Made by a program: the position numbers and the translations under genes. Positions 24,443-33,703 of a DNA stretch of 64,000 nt are shown here, piece after piece; positions within the stretch are counted from its first letter, which is position 1; each line of letters begins with the position of its first letter. This stretch comes from Xanthomonas arboricola pv. guizotiae (lineage in GTDB: Bacteria > Pseudomonadota > Gammaproteobacteria > Xanthomonadales > Xanthomonadaceae): positions 1 through 64,000 of the forward strand of contig NZ_MDSK01000009.1 in the NCBI RefSeq assembly GCF_002940205.1, given 5' to 3'. A model generated the notes under the pieces. That model was not told the DNA's origin, did not search any database, and saw only the letters and a program-made list of their open reading frames with translations.

Positions 24443-24817
24443 TCATCGAGCAGGTGCGGTGTCGATGCGTGCGCCGGTCGCGAATGAGGCTCTCTGGATT
24501 TTTCCGTCGACCACCTCGTAGAGGCATAGCATCTCAACAAGGCCGATCCCGTCAGGAAAGTTGCGGGTGATGCGCTCTGCGTCGGCGACGATGTTGCCGA
24601 CGACGGTCCGCGACAACAGCTGCGCATGCAGGTCCGGCTCTTGAAAGCGGGCCAGAAACCGCTCGCGAAGCATGGCATGTCCCTTGGCCAGCTGTGGTCC
24701 GTGCAAGGTGTAATGCTCGGCATCGTCAGCATAGGTGGCCAGCAACGCGTCGATATCCTTGGCGTTGTAGGCATCCAGCTGCGCTTGAACGATCGAGAGG
24801 GCGCTATCGGTGGTCAT
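24443..24817 (-). CDS. SnoaL/NTF2-like fold protein
   Basis: The 124-residue protein matches the NTF2-like SnoaL pattern: an N-terminal helix (IVQAQLDAYNAKDIDALLATY), then ADDAEHYTLHGPQLAKGHAML and a run of beta strands ending in EVVDGKIQRASF. Members are small enzymes or ligand-binding proteins with no universal active site, so no substrate can be given. The start ATG at 24817 has a weak ribosome site. It converges with the soluble chemoreceptor gene. Confidence 0.75.
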   Translation of the reverse strand: MTTDSALSIVQAQLDAYNAKDIDALLATYADDAEHYTLHGPQLAKGHAMLRERFLARFQEPDLHAQLLSRTVVGNIVADAERITRNFPDGIGLVEMLCLYEVVDGKIQRASFATGARIDTAPAR

Positions 24818-25019
24818 GTCTGGGCAATCTGCTCACGTAGGGGGAGGACACGTCGCTATCGTCCGGCATCTGCGGATGACTGCCAAGAAAGAAGGATCGC
24901 GTAAGTCCTCGAACGCTGACAACGCGAGCGACAGGCGTCCTGTGCAGCGCTGGATGAGGTGTTGGCGCCGGTAGGGTCTTACGGTCGTGCTGCAGCGCGC
25001 CGGGTCTGAAGCACGTTGA

Positions 25020-25424
25020 TCAACGGCCACCCTGAAAGCGGAAGGTGAACAGGAGGTCGGACGCGGAGGCCGTTGTCGAATCTGCTGGCAGGGCAGTGGC
25101 GGCGACCAGCGTCACTGCCCCATCGGCCACAGGCACCGGGACGCCAAGCGTGAGATCGATCTGTTTGGACCAACCGCCGCCGAACACGGTCGCCCTGACG
25201 ATCAACCGGCCCGCCACCACGCATTGCACCTCGGCCGGGCAACGGCTGTCTTCGATGACGCGGTCGGGACGTACCCTGGGGCCATCGACCGCGGCGATTT
25301 GTCCCAGCCGCACCGGCCCTTCGATGGGCTGGCTGGCGACCGGGCCTGCCGCCGCGCAGGCGGCAAGCCAGGCTACCAGAAGCGGTGCAAGCGCCAGCGT
25401 GCGGAAGGGGCGGAGACGGTCCAT
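25020..25424 (-). CDS. putative lipoprotein, unknown function
   Basis: The 134-residue protein has a lipoprotein signal: RPFRTLALAPLLVAW then the lipobox LAAC, with Cys near residue 23. The mature part is beta-rich with two cysteines in DSRCPAEVQCVVAGR, a pattern also seen in short Xanthomonas lipoproteins. The start ATG at 25424 was taken because the longer frame (to 25574) prefixes sequence unlike a signal peptide. No function is known. Confidence 0.65.
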   Translation of the reverse strand: MDRLRPFRTLALAPLLVAWLAACAAAGPVASQPIEGPVRLGQIAAVDGPRVRPDRVIEDSRCPAEVQCVVAGRLIVRATVFGGGWSKQIDLTLGVPVPVADGAVTLVAATALPADSTTASASDLLFTFRFQGGR

Positions 25425-25608
25425 GGCGCAATCATGCCCAGGTGTTGTGGAGATGCAAGCCGATGTCTCGGTGCGCTGTGCGGATGTAGCGACCACATCA
25501 ATGCGATGCAGCGTCACTTCGCCGTGATGCGCTCGCGCAGGTGCGCAGCATTGCGCGAGCGCAGGCAGCAACAAGGCCAGTCACTGAGGATCGCGCTATC
25601 CCACCCAG

Positions 25609-27720
25609 TCAGATCACCGAGGCACCGACCTTGAACACTTCGACCGCGCGCGTCAGCTGGGTCGAATGCGCTTCCAGCGAGCGTGCCGCCGTGCTCGCGG
25701 CTTCGACCAGGCTGACGTTTTGCTGGGTGGTTTCTTCCATCTGCGCGACGGTCAGGTTGACCTGTTCGATGCCGCCGGCCTGTTCCTGCGAGGCGGCGGA
25801 GATGTGGCCCATGATGTCGGTGACATGCTGGACGCTGGTGACGACCTCGCCCATGGTGGTGCCGGCCTTGTGCACCAGCGTCGCACCGTCGGCGACGCGT
25901 TGCACGGAGTCGTCGATCAGGCGTTTGATCTCCTTGGCGGCGTCCGATGAGCGGTGCGAGAGGGTGCGCACTTCCGAGGCGACCACGGCGAAACCGCGAC
26001 CCTGTTCGCCGGCGCGTGCGGCCTCGACGGCGGCATTGAGCGCAAGGATGTTGGTCTGGAAGGCAATGCCGTCGATGACCGAGATGATGTCGGCGATACG
26101 CCTGGACGAGGCCTCGATGCCGGACATCTGTTCGATGACCTGGCCGACCACATCGCGCCCTTCCGAGGCGATCGCGGCGGCACCCAGTGCGAGTTGATTG
26201 GCGCGGCCGGCGTGTTCGGCATTCTGCTTGACGGTGGAGGTCAGCTCTTCCATCGAGGCGGCAGTCTGTTCCAGGCTGGCGGCCTGCTGTTCGCTGCGGC
26301 GGGCCAGTTCCTGGTTGCCGCTGGCGATGTCTTCGGCGGCAAAGCCGATGCTGTTGGAGGTGGTCTGGATATGCGTGACGATGTCGGTCAGGCGATGCAC
26401 GGTGCTGTTGGCGTCGTCGCGCATGGAGGCGAACACACCGTGAAAGTTGCCGGTCATGCGCACGGTCAGGTCGCCATCGGCGATGCACCGCAGCAGGTCG
26501 GAAAACCTGGCCAGGTTGGTGTCGGAGGTGGCCATCATGGTGTTGAGGTTTTCGACCATCAGGCGGAAGTCGTGCTCGAACTTTTCCGGCTGGCCGCGCA
26601 GTGCGAAGTTGCCGGCGCACGCGGCCTGGGTGAGCTGCTGGATCTGCGCGTTGATGGCGCGCAGGTTCTGCTTGACCTGCTGCATGGTGGCGGTGATGGC
26701 GGCCTTTTCGCCGGGGTATTGCTCGATTTCGGGAGCCAGGTCGCCGACGGCATAGCTGCCCATGACCTCGGTCATGCGCAACTGGGTCTGCACGTGCGCA
26801 TGCACCAGGGCATTGGTGTCCTGCACCATGTGCCCGTATTCGCCGGGGAACTGCTGGGCGTCGGTGCGGTAACTGATCTCGCCGGCATCGTGGCGGGCCG
26901 CCATGTTGCGTTGGGCGGAGATCACATCCTGCAGGCGGCGCTGCATCTGTTGCATCGCGCGCAGCAGCTGGCCGGACTCGTCCTTGCTGGTGGGCAGGTC
27001 CTGGCTGCGCAGGTCGCCGTCGTTGATGCGCTCGGCCAGCCGCAGCGATTGGCGCAAGGGCAGCACCACGCTGCGGGTCAGCAGCAACGCAATGGTTGCG
27101 CCCAGCAGCAAGGCGATGACGGTGGAGACCACCATCAACATCGCAAAGCCGCGCGCGGTAGTCACCGCGTCCTTGGCGGCCGCGCGGTTCTTGGCCTCCT
27201 GCAGGTCGATGAAGGCGTTGATGCTGGCCAGCCAGTCGACGAACGCAGGGCGCGCCTGCTGCAGCAGGCGTTGTTCGGCATGCGGCTTGTCGGCGCCATC
27301 GCGGAATCCACGCACCTGCGCGATCAACGGCATGGTGCGCTGCTCGATGGCCTTGATCCGCTGGAGGATGGCCTTCTCTTCCGTGTCCGTGGAGGCCGCG
27401 ATCATGTCGTCCAGCGGCTTGGCGGAGCGGGCGTAGTCCGCGGCGAGCTTGTCGATCGATTGCTCTGCCGTGTGCCGGTCTGCCGGGTCGTCCAGCAGCA
27501 CGACATCGCGCAGGGCGATCGCGCGGTCGTGCACGCTGCCGCGGAAATTGATCGCATAGCGTTGTTTGACGCTGTTCACTTCGTTGATGGCGGTGAGCTG
27601 CTGGTCAATGCTGCGCACGCGCTGGATGCCGACGACGGTGAGGATCACCATCAGGACAATGATCGCGAGGAAGCCGAGGGCCAGGCGCTGACCGATGCGC
27701 AGATTCGAAAGCAGGGACAT
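25609..27720 (-). CDS. methyl-accepting chemotaxis protein, transmembrane
   Basis: The 703-residue receptor has a first membrane helix at about residues 11-31, a periplasmic four-helix bundle-like domain to about 190, a second membrane helix near 190-212, then HAMP and a further HAMP-like region. The conserved signalling tip [29 protein letters not shown] lies in the C-terminal third. A start at 27720 gives the canonical [17 protein letters not shown]; the frame upstream is open but not receptor-like. The periplasmic ligand is unknown. No chemotaxis kinase or adaptor genes lie nearby. Confidence 0.92.
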   Translation of the reverse strand: MSLLSNLRIGQRLALGFLAIIVLMVILTVVGIQRVRSIDQQLTAINEVNSVKQRYAINFRGSVHDRAIALRDVVLLDDPADRHTAEQSIDKLAADYARSAKPLDDMIAASTDTEEKAILQRIKAIEQRTMPLIAQVRGFRDGADKPHAEQRLLQQARPAFVDWLASINAFIDLQEAKNRAAAKDAVTTARGFAMLMVVSTVIALLLGATIALLLTRSVVLPLRQSLRLAERINDGDLRSQDLPTSKDESGQLLRAMQQMQRRLQDVISAQRNMAARHDAGEISYRTDAQQFPGEYGHMVQDTNALVHAHVQTQLRMTEVMGSYAVGDLAPEIEQYPGEKAAITATMQQVKQNLRAINAQIQQLTQAACAGNFALRGQPEKFEHDFRLMVENLNTMMATSDTNLARFSDLLRCIADGDLTVRMTGNFHGVFASMRDDANSTVHRLTDIVTHIQTTSNSIGFAAEDIASGNQELARRSEQQAASLEQTAASMEELTSTVKQNAEHAGRANQLALGAAAIASEGRDVVGQVIEQMSGIEASSRRIADIISVIDGIAFQTNILALNAAVEAARAGEQGRGFAVVASEVRTLSHRSSDAAKEIKRLIDDSVQRVADGATLVHKAGTTMGEVVTSVQHVTDIMGHISAASQEQAGGIEQVNLTVAQMEETTQQNVSLVEAASTAARSLEAHSTQLTRAVEVFKVGASVI

Positions 27721-28129
27721 AGGGAGTGTGATCGGTGATCCGGCGAGCGGAAGAGCGGGAAGAATCCCAGCAACAGCTGGGAGGCGATGCGCCCGGGACA
27801 CCGATGGGGTCGGCAGCGTTTCCGCTGCACGAAGGATGTCTCGACCTGTTCGTTAGCGGCCTGCCTCAGCGGAAATGAAACCGCCGGCCCGGGCGCGATT
27901 CATCCATGGTTGGCTTCGCGCCGCCGCCAGGCCAGCGCATCGAGGTCGCAAGCCAGCGCCCGCGGCCGCAGCGTCGCGGTGCCGGTCAGCGTCGGGACGG
28001 CGGCGGATTCAGGCGCTGCCAGTGGCCGAGGCGTGGAGAGGGCTGCTGCGCGGAAACTGCGGCCGATGTCGGGCGTCGATCAGCACGCACCGTGCGGCCA
28101 CCGCAGCACAGCCGCCGCTCCAGACGGCC
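27721..28129. other. intergenic region
   Basis: About 410 bases between the chemoreceptor start and the monooxygenase stop. Open frames here are Arg/Ala/Pro-rich with no domain. The chemoreceptor promoter should lie in the left part. No terminator with a T tract was seen for the monooxygenase. Confidence 0.35.
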
Positions 28130-29314
28130 TCAGTCGTAGCGCGACAGATCCGGCGCCTTCATCGATGGCGTCATCAGCTTGGCGGCAAGGTGCTGGAGGC
28201 TGGGGTGGCTGGCGAATTTCAGCGCGCCGTGCAGCAGCTGGATGCCGAGCCGGCTGTGCGGATTCATCAGGCGCGGGCCGATCTTCGGCACGCCCTGGCC
28301 TTGTTCCACCATCGGCCGCATGGCGTCGGCGTAGGCGGCAAAGGCCTGCTCCAGGGTCGCGGCGCGTGCGATCTCGTTGGCCAGCACATAGCCGCCGGTG
28401 ACCGCAAGGGTGGCGCCGATGCCGGCCAGCGGGGTTGCGCACCAGGCGGCGTCGCCGGTCAGCACGACGCGGCCGGCGTGCCAGCGCGGCATGCGCACCT
28501 GCCGCAAGGCGTCGAAGTAGAAATCCTCGGTGGTGTCCATGCCGTCCAGCACCCGCCTGGCCTGCCAGCCGGCGTCGGCGAAGCGTTCGCGCAGATAGGC
28601 CTTCTGGGTCGCCACATCCCAGTCCTGCTCGCCCTCGGGGGCTTTCTGCAGCGACAGCATGGCGCGCGTGGTGCCGTGCTGGTCCGGGCGCAACGAGATG
28701 CTGCGCCCGCCGGTGCTGTGATACCAGCGCCACAGGCGGTCGTCGTCGGCGCTGCGTGCGATGGTGAAGTAGGCGATGGTCAGATCCATCCAGCGCGGGT
28801 CGTTCTCGCCGGGGAACAGCCGCTCGCGTGTGGCCGAGCCGACGCCTTCGGCGACGATGACGGCATCGAAGCGGTCGCTGCGTCCGCTCTGGAAGCGGAC
28901 GGCGGCAGCCTCGCCGTCGTCGTCGATGCTGGCGATGCGGTCGCCGAACCGGTACTCGGCGTTCTGGCGGGCGGCGTCGTAGAGCAGGCGGGCGAGGTCG
29001 CCGCGCAGGATTTCCAGCTCCGCGGTCGGGCCATCGCCGTCGATGGCGTCGGTCTTGAAGGTCGCCACCGCATCGCCGTGGTCGTCGACCCAGGCGGTGC
29101 CTTCCTCGCCGGTGCCGTGAGCGAGTGCGGCCTGCTCCAGGCCCATGCGCTGCAGGACCTGGCGGCCGACGCCACGCACGTCGATGTTCTGGCCGCCATC
29201 GCGAAACTGCGCGGCCTGCTCGACGACGCTGACGTCGACCCCCTGCCGGGCGAGCGCCCAGGCCACGGTGTTGCCGGCGACGCTTGCGCCGGTGATGAGG
29301 ATGCGACGCGCCAT
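28130..29314 (-). CDS. FAD-dependent monooxygenase (PHBH-type fold)
   Basis: The 394-residue protein starts with a Rossmann dinucleotide motif (ILITGASVAGNTVAWALARQG) and later has the flavin motif GDAAWCATPLAGIGATLAV near residue 287. The middle has the DG-type pattern AVIVAEGVGSATR. It resembles flavin monooxygenases that modify aromatic compounds or antibiotics (tetracycline-modifying enzymes are in this superfamily), but the substrate is unknown. A MarR-type regulator gene is directly upstream in the same direction and an operator-like palindrome lies between, so expression is probably induced by a small molecule. Confidence 0.88.
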   Translation of the reverse strand: MARRILITGASVAGNTVAWALARQGVDVSVVEQAAQFRDGGQNIDVRGVGRQVLQRMGLEQAALAHGTGEEGTAWVDDHGDAVATFKTDAIDGDGPTAELEILRGDLARLLYDAARQNAEYRFGDRIASIDDDGEAAAVRFQSGRSDRFDAVIVAEGVGSATRERLFPGENDPRWMDLTIAYFTIARSADDDRLWRWYHSTGGRSISLRPDQHGTTRAMLSLQKAPEGEQDWDVATQKAYLRERFADAGWQARRVLDGMDTTEDFYFDALRQVRMPRWHAGRVVLTGDAAWCATPLAGIGATLAVTGGYVLANEIARAATLEQAFAAYADAMRPMVEQGQGVPKIGPRLMNPHSRLGIQLLHGALKFASHPSLQHLAAKLMTPSMKAPDLSRYD

Positions 29315-29335
29315 GACAGATCACCCGAAGCAAGA

Positions 29336-29353
29336 AATATCATGAGTGATATT
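29336..29353. promoter_or_regulatory. operator-like palindrome for the MarR regulator
   Basis: AATATCA and TGATATT form a perfect 7-bp inverted repeat with a 4-base centre. The site overlaps the stop codon of the marR-type gene and lies 22 bases upstream of the monooxygenase start. Palindromes of this size and AT content are typical MarR-family operators. It stands out in a G+C-rich background. Confidence 0.65.
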
Positions 29354-29846
29354 ACATGGCCTGGTCGCGCTGCTCCAGGTTGGCGATCAGGCGCTGCATG
29401 AATGCGACAGCCTGCTGCGCCTCCTCGGGGGAGAAGTCCTTCAGCGCATCGGCATTGAGATCGACCAGTATCCTGCCGCCGATCTCGGCGATCCTGCGCC
29501 CGCGCGGCGTGAGCGAGACCACCGCGGCGCGGCGGTCCTGCGGCGTCGGGGCGCGCTCGATCAGCTGCAGGCCCTGCAGTTTGTCCAGCAGCGCCACCAT
29601 GGCCGGCTGCTTCACTGCCGAGTCGATCACCAGGTCGCGCTGCAGCATCGGCCCTTTCCAGGACAGCAGCATGATCGGCCCGAGCAGTGCCAGCGACATG
29701 CCGTGCGGCCGCAGCTGCGCATCCACCAGACGATTGAAGACCCGCGCAGCATGGTTGGCCAGATACCCCGGCGCCACCGCAGCCAGTGGGTGAATGAGTG
29801 CATCGCGATCCTGCATCTGCGTCATCGTGCCATGCCGTTGGGCCAT
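29352..29846 (-). CDS. MarR-family transcriptional regulator
   Basis: The 164-residue protein has the winged-helix layout of MarR regulators: an N-terminal dimerisation helix, helix-turn-helix around LQRDLVIDSAVKQPAMVALLDKL, then the wing with RAPTPQDRRAAVVSLTPRG carrying the conserved Asp-Arg-Arg. Starts at ATG 29846 and ATG 29825 are both possible. It is upstream of the flavin monooxygenase, with a palindrome covering its own stop codon, so it likely represses the monooxygenase in response to the substrate. Confidence 0.88.
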   Translation of the reverse strand: MAQRHGTMTQMQDRDALIHPLAAVAPGYLANHAARVFNRLVDAQLRPHGMSLALLGPIMLLSWKGPMLQRDLVIDSAVKQPAMVALLDKLQGLQLIERAPTPQDRRAAVVSLTPRGRRIAEIGGRILVDLNADALKDFSPEEAQQAVAFMQRLIANLEQRDQAM

Positions 29847-30224
29847 CGCGCGATTTTATCCGGGCACGCGCCCCACCGGGCATCGCCTGCGCGCCGCGGC
29901 CGGGCATCGATGCCGGCTGCCGCGCCAACGCGCCATGGTGGGGCGGCGCGCAGGCGGCAGGCATCGTCTCGAGTGTTGTAACGTAGGCGGGCGCTGCACG
30001 CCTTGCAGGGCGCCAACGGCCACGCCGGATGGCGTTGGTGCCAGGTCAGGCCGACATGTCGGCCTGTTCCGCTCCTGCCGGCCGGCGACGCGCGGCGTTG
30101 GCCCCTGGTTCTTCAATGGTTCGTCAAAGATGCTTGTTTGGGTGATTGGTAAGCCGGCCGCGCACCGCGTTGCGCCTTGCACGCAAGACGCCTGCCGTCG
30201 GGCGGCAGCACGCCTGGGCGCCAC
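29847..30224. other. divergent intergenic region
   Basis: The 378 bases between the marR-type gene (minus) and the first hybrid kinase gene (plus) must hold both promoters. No clear -35/-10 pair, operator or RNA gene was recognised. Short open frames present here are not convincing. Confidence 0.35.
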
Positions 30225-33083
30225 ATGAGCGCGGCGTTTCCGTATGGCGACAGCGCCATGGCGCAGGCCGTGCGTGCCTACGACTGGGCCGCAACGCCAG
30301 TGGGGCTGACGACGCAGTGGCCGTCGCCGCTGCGCAATGCCGTCAGCCTGATGCTCAGCTCGCCGGAAAGCATGTACGTGGTGTGGGGCGATGCGCTGAC
30401 CTTTTTCCACAACGATGCATACACGCCGATTCTGGGGCCGCGGCAGCCGCGTGCGCTGGGTGCGCCGCTGCGGGAATTGTGGGCCGATGCATGGGAAGCG
30501 GTGCGTGCGCCGATCGAGGCCGCGTTCGCGGGGCGCGCCTCGCGCTTCGAGGAAGTGCCGATCGGCATGAACCGCTACGGCACGCCGGAAGACACCTGGT
30601 GGACGTTCTCGTTCTCGCCAATTTATCTGGACGATGGGCGTGTGGGCGGCGCGTTCTGCGTCACCAACGAAGTCACCGAGCGCAAGATGGCGCAAAACCG
30701 TCTTGCCGATGAGCACGAGCGGCTGATCCGGTTGTTCGAACAGGCGCCGATGTTCATGGCGTTCCTGAGCGGTCCGCAGCATCGGGTGGAATTCGCCAAC
30801 CCGTGCTACTCGCGGCTGATCGGGCACCGCGAGGTGATCGGCAAACCGCTGGCCGAGGCCTTGCCGGATCTGGTCGAGCAGGGCCATCTGCATCGCCTGG
30901 ACGAGGTGTATCGGTCCGGTCGCGCCTATGCGGCCAATGCGCTGGCCTACAACGTGCAGGCCGAGCCGGGTGGTGCGGTGGAGCGGCGCCTGCTGGATCT
31001 GGTCTACCAGCCGATCGCCGGCGCCGACGGCACCGTCTCCGGCATCTTCGTACAGGGCCTGGACATCACCGACCGCATCGGCCTGGAACGGGCGGTGCGC
31101 GAGGCGGAAGTGCGCAACCGGCAGATCCTGGACAGCGTGATGGACTACGCGATCATCGCCACCGACCTGCACGGCCTGGTGACGTCCTGGAACGAGGGCG
31201 CACAGCGCATCCTGGGCTGGACCGAGACCGAGATGCTGGGCCAGACCCTGGAGCGCACCTTTACCCCGGAAGATGTGGAGCGCCGGCAGATCCTGATCGA
31301 GGCGGCGGCGGCGCTGGAGAGCGGCAGCGGCATGGACGAGCGCTGGCATGTGCGCAGGTCCGGCCAGCGGTTCTGGGCGAACGGTTCGCTGATGGTGCTG
31401 CGCGAAGAAACCGGCGCGGCGATCGGCTTTGTCAAGGTGTTGCGCGACCGCACTGCCGAGCGGCTGGCCAGCGAAGCCCTGCGCGAGAGCGAGCGCCGGC
31501 TGGATGCGCTGGTGCGCGCGTCCTCGCAGTCGATCTTTTCGGCCAGCACAGACTGGCGCGAGCTCCGCCAGCTGGTTGGCGAGGGGGCGCTGAGCGATGC
31601 GCTCTCGGCAAGCTTGAACTGGCAGCAGGAGATGGTGCACCCGGACGATCGCGCGCGGCTGGCCGAAGCCATTGCGCATTCGATCCTCAACAAGAGCGGG
31701 CTGGACGTGGAATACCGCGTGCTGGATGCCGATCAGCGGGTGGGCTGGACCCTGATGCGCGCGATTCCCTTGCTGGACGAGCGCGAGCAGATCGTGGAGT
31801 GGTTCGGCACCGCTGCCGACATCACCGACAAGCGGCTGGCCGAACAGCAGCTGCGCCAGCTGACCGAAACCCTGGAAGAGCGCGTGCGCGAACGCAGCGC
31901 GGCGCTGCTGCTGGCCGAGGAAAAGCTGCGCCAGAGCCAGAAGATGGAGGCGGTCGGCCAGCTGACCGGCGGGCTGGCGCACGACTTCAACAATCTGCTG
32001 ACGGCGATCAGCGTCGGTCTGGAGCTGTTGCAGACGCGCATCGAACAGGGCAGGTACGACCGCCTGGAGCGCTACGTGGACATGGCGCAATCCAGCGCCG
32101 CGCGCGCCACCGCGTTGACCCAGCGGTTGCTGGCGTTCTCGCGCCGGCAGACCCTGGCGCCCACCGCGCTGGAGGTGCAGGCGCTGGTGCAGGGCATGCA
32201 CGACATCATCGCGCGCACGCTCGGGCCCTCGATCGCCTTGCGGCTGCGCCCTGCAGCCGACGCCTGGAAAGTGCTGGTGGATGCGCCGCAGCTGGAAAAC
32301 GCGCTGTTGAACCTGTGCATCAACGCGCGCGATGCGATGCCCGATGGCGGCGAGCTCACCATCGCTGTCGCCAACCGGGTGCTGGAGGCCGGCGCCGCCC
32401 AGCAGCTGGATCTGCCGATCGGCGAGTACGTGTGCCTGAGCGTGCAGGACACCGGCACCGGCATGAGCGCCGATGTGATGTCCAAGGTGTTCGAGCCGTT
32501 CTTCACCACCAAGCCGATCGGGCAAGGCACCGGTCTGGGCTTGTCGATGATCTACGGATTCACCCGCCAGTCCGGCGGCCACGTGCGGATCGATTCGGAG
32601 CTGGGCGTCGGCACCACCATGGCGCTGTATCTGCCGCGCGTCGATGGCGTGCCGGCGCAGGACGAGGCGGTGCCGGCGACCGAGCAACCGCTGCGCTCGA
32701 CCGCGCCCAGCTGCACGGTGCTGCTGGTGGAAGACGAAACCGCGATCCGCGTGTTGATGTCCGAAGTGCTGAGCGAAGCGGGCTACCGCGTCATCGAGAC
32801 CGCCGAAGGCAGCGCGGCGGTGGAGCGCCTGCGCTCGCAGGAGACGATCGATCTGCTGGTGACCGACGTCGGCCTGACCGGCGGATTGAACGGGCGTCAG
32901 GTCGCCGACGCGGGGCGGCAATACCGGCCGACGCTGCCGGTACTGTTCGTCACCGGCTACGCGGCCACCGCGGCGGTGGGCGCCGGGCAACTGGAGGAGG
33001 GCATGGAGGTGCTGACCAAGCCGTTTCTGGCCGTGGACCTGGAACGCCGCGTGGCGCAACTGCTGGAACGCAAATCGCACTGA
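30225..33083 (+). CDS. hybrid sensor histidine kinase with multiple PAS domains and receiver
   Basis: The 952-residue protein lacks membrane helices. Several PAS-like sensor modules fill residues 1 to about 560 (for instance MYVVWGDALTFFHNDAYTPI, and IIATDLHGLVTSWNEGA for a typical PAS core). A HisKA domain follows with phospho-acceptor His586 in GGLAHDFNN, then an HATPase with the N box LCINARDAMP and G boxes VQDTGTGMSA and GTGLGLSMIYGF. The C-terminal receiver has Asp881 in LLVTDVGLTG. The single-domain response regulator gene is convergent 40 bases away, but is a separate unit. ATG 30225 is preferred because the upstream extension is not domain-like. Confidence 0.9.
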   Translation: MSAAFPYGDSAMAQAVRAYDWAATPVGLTTQWPSPLRNAVSLMLSSPESMYVVWGDALTFFHNDAYTPILGPRQPRALGAPLRELWADAWEAVRAPIEAAFAGRASRFEEVPIGMNRYGTPEDTWWTFSFSPIYLDDGRVGGAFCVTNEVTERKMAQNRLADEHERLIRLFEQAPMFMAFLSGPQHRVEFANPCYSRLIGHREVIGKPLAEALPDLVEQGHLHRLDEVYRSGRAYAANALAYNVQAEPGGAVERRLLDLVYQPIAGADGTVSGIFVQGLDITDRIGLERAVREAEVRNRQILDSVMDYAIIATDLHGLVTSWNEGAQRILGWTETEMLGQTLERTFTPEDVERRQILIEAAAALESGSGMDERWHVRRSGQRFWANGSLMVLREETGAAIGFVKVLRDRTAERLASEALRESERRLDALVRASSQSIFSASTDWRELRQLVGEGALSDALSASLNWQQEMVHPDDRARLAEAIAHSILNKSGLDVEYRVLDADQRVGWTLMRAIPLLDEREQIVEWFGTAADITDKRLAEQQLRQLTETLEERVRERSAALLLAEEKLRQSQKMEAVGQLTGGLAHDFNNLLTAISVGLELLQTRIEQGRYDRLERYVDMAQSSAARATALTQRLLAFSRRQTLAPTALEVQALVQGMHDIIARTLGPSIALRLRPAADAWKVLVDAPQLENALLNLCINARDAMPDGGELTIAVANRVLEAGAAQQLDLPIGEYVCLSVQDTGTGMSADVMSKVFEPFFTTKPIGQGTGLGLSMIYGFTRQSGGHVRIDSELGVGTTMALYLPRVDGVPAQDEAVPATEQPLRSTAPSCTVLLVEDETAIRVLMSEVLSEAGYRVIETAEGSAAVERLRSQETIDLLVTDVGLTGGLNGRQVADAGRQYRPTLPVLFVTGYAATAAVGAGQLEEGMEVLTKPFLAVDLERRVAQLLERKSH

Positions 33084-33123
33084 GGCCTGCATGCAGGCTT
33101 GGCGATGATTCGGTTGAGGTTGC

Positions 33124-33498
33124 CTACAGCGCTGTCTGCACGATGCCCAGCAGGTCGCGCAACGAAAACGGCTTGGTCAACAGACGCATGCCGGTATCGA
33201 GAAAATCCGCGCGCTTGGCGATGGCGCCGGCGTAGCCGGTCATGAACACGATCGGCAGGGCGGGATACAGGCGGCGCGCATTGTCGGCAAGGTCGCGCCC
33301 GTTCATGCCGGGCAGGCAGATATCGGACAGCAGCAGATCGAACGGACGCGCCTGGTTGAGCTGCTCCAGCGCCTGCTCGGCGTCTGGCGAAGCGATGACC
33401 TGGTAGCCCTCGTCACCCAGGATATCTGCGGTCATCGCACGAATGGCATCGTCGTCTTCGACCAACAGGATACGGGCGTTACATGATGCGTGATTCAC
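33124..33498 (-). CDS. single-domain response regulator (receiver only)
   Basis: The 124-residue protein is a lone receiver: acidic pocket VEDDDAIR near residue 13, phospho-acceptor Asp59 in LLLSDICLPG, and the conserved Lys in LLTKPF near residue 109. It has no output domain, so it acts by protein contact or phosphotransfer. It lies tail to tail with the hybrid kinase gene and head to head with the KaiC-like gene 205 bases away, so it could serve either. Confidence 0.9.
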   Translation of the reverse strand: MNHASCNARILLVEDDDAIRAMTADILGDEGYQVIASPDAEQALEQLNQARPFDLLLSDICLPGMNGRDLADNARRLYPALPIVFMTGYAGAIAKRADFLDTGMRLLTKPFSLRDLLGIVQTAL

Positions 33499-33703
33499 CG
33501 CTGTCCTCGAGCGATCGCAAGCATGCGACGCACTTCAGGCGCAACGCTAGGCGCACGCGCGTGACGAACGTGTCGGAACTGTCCTAAAGCGCGGCGCAGT
33601 TCACAGCACGCCGTGGTATCGCGTGCGCTCATTCCGCACCAAGCAGGCTGATTCACGCATTGGTGCGCAACGTTCGACGACGCGCCCGTGATAAATTCAA
33701 GCC

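Noticed and set aside
25954-27738. 594-codon plus-strand frame opposite the transmembrane chemoreceptor
   Set aside because: Gly/His/Val-rich antisense translation; the minus strand carries the receptor.
29856-33092. 1078-codon minus-strand frame opposite the first hybrid kinase
   Set aside because: Its product is His/Gln/Arg-rich low-complexity sequence with no domain, typical of an antisense frame in high-G+C coding DNA; the plus-strand kinase has clear domains.
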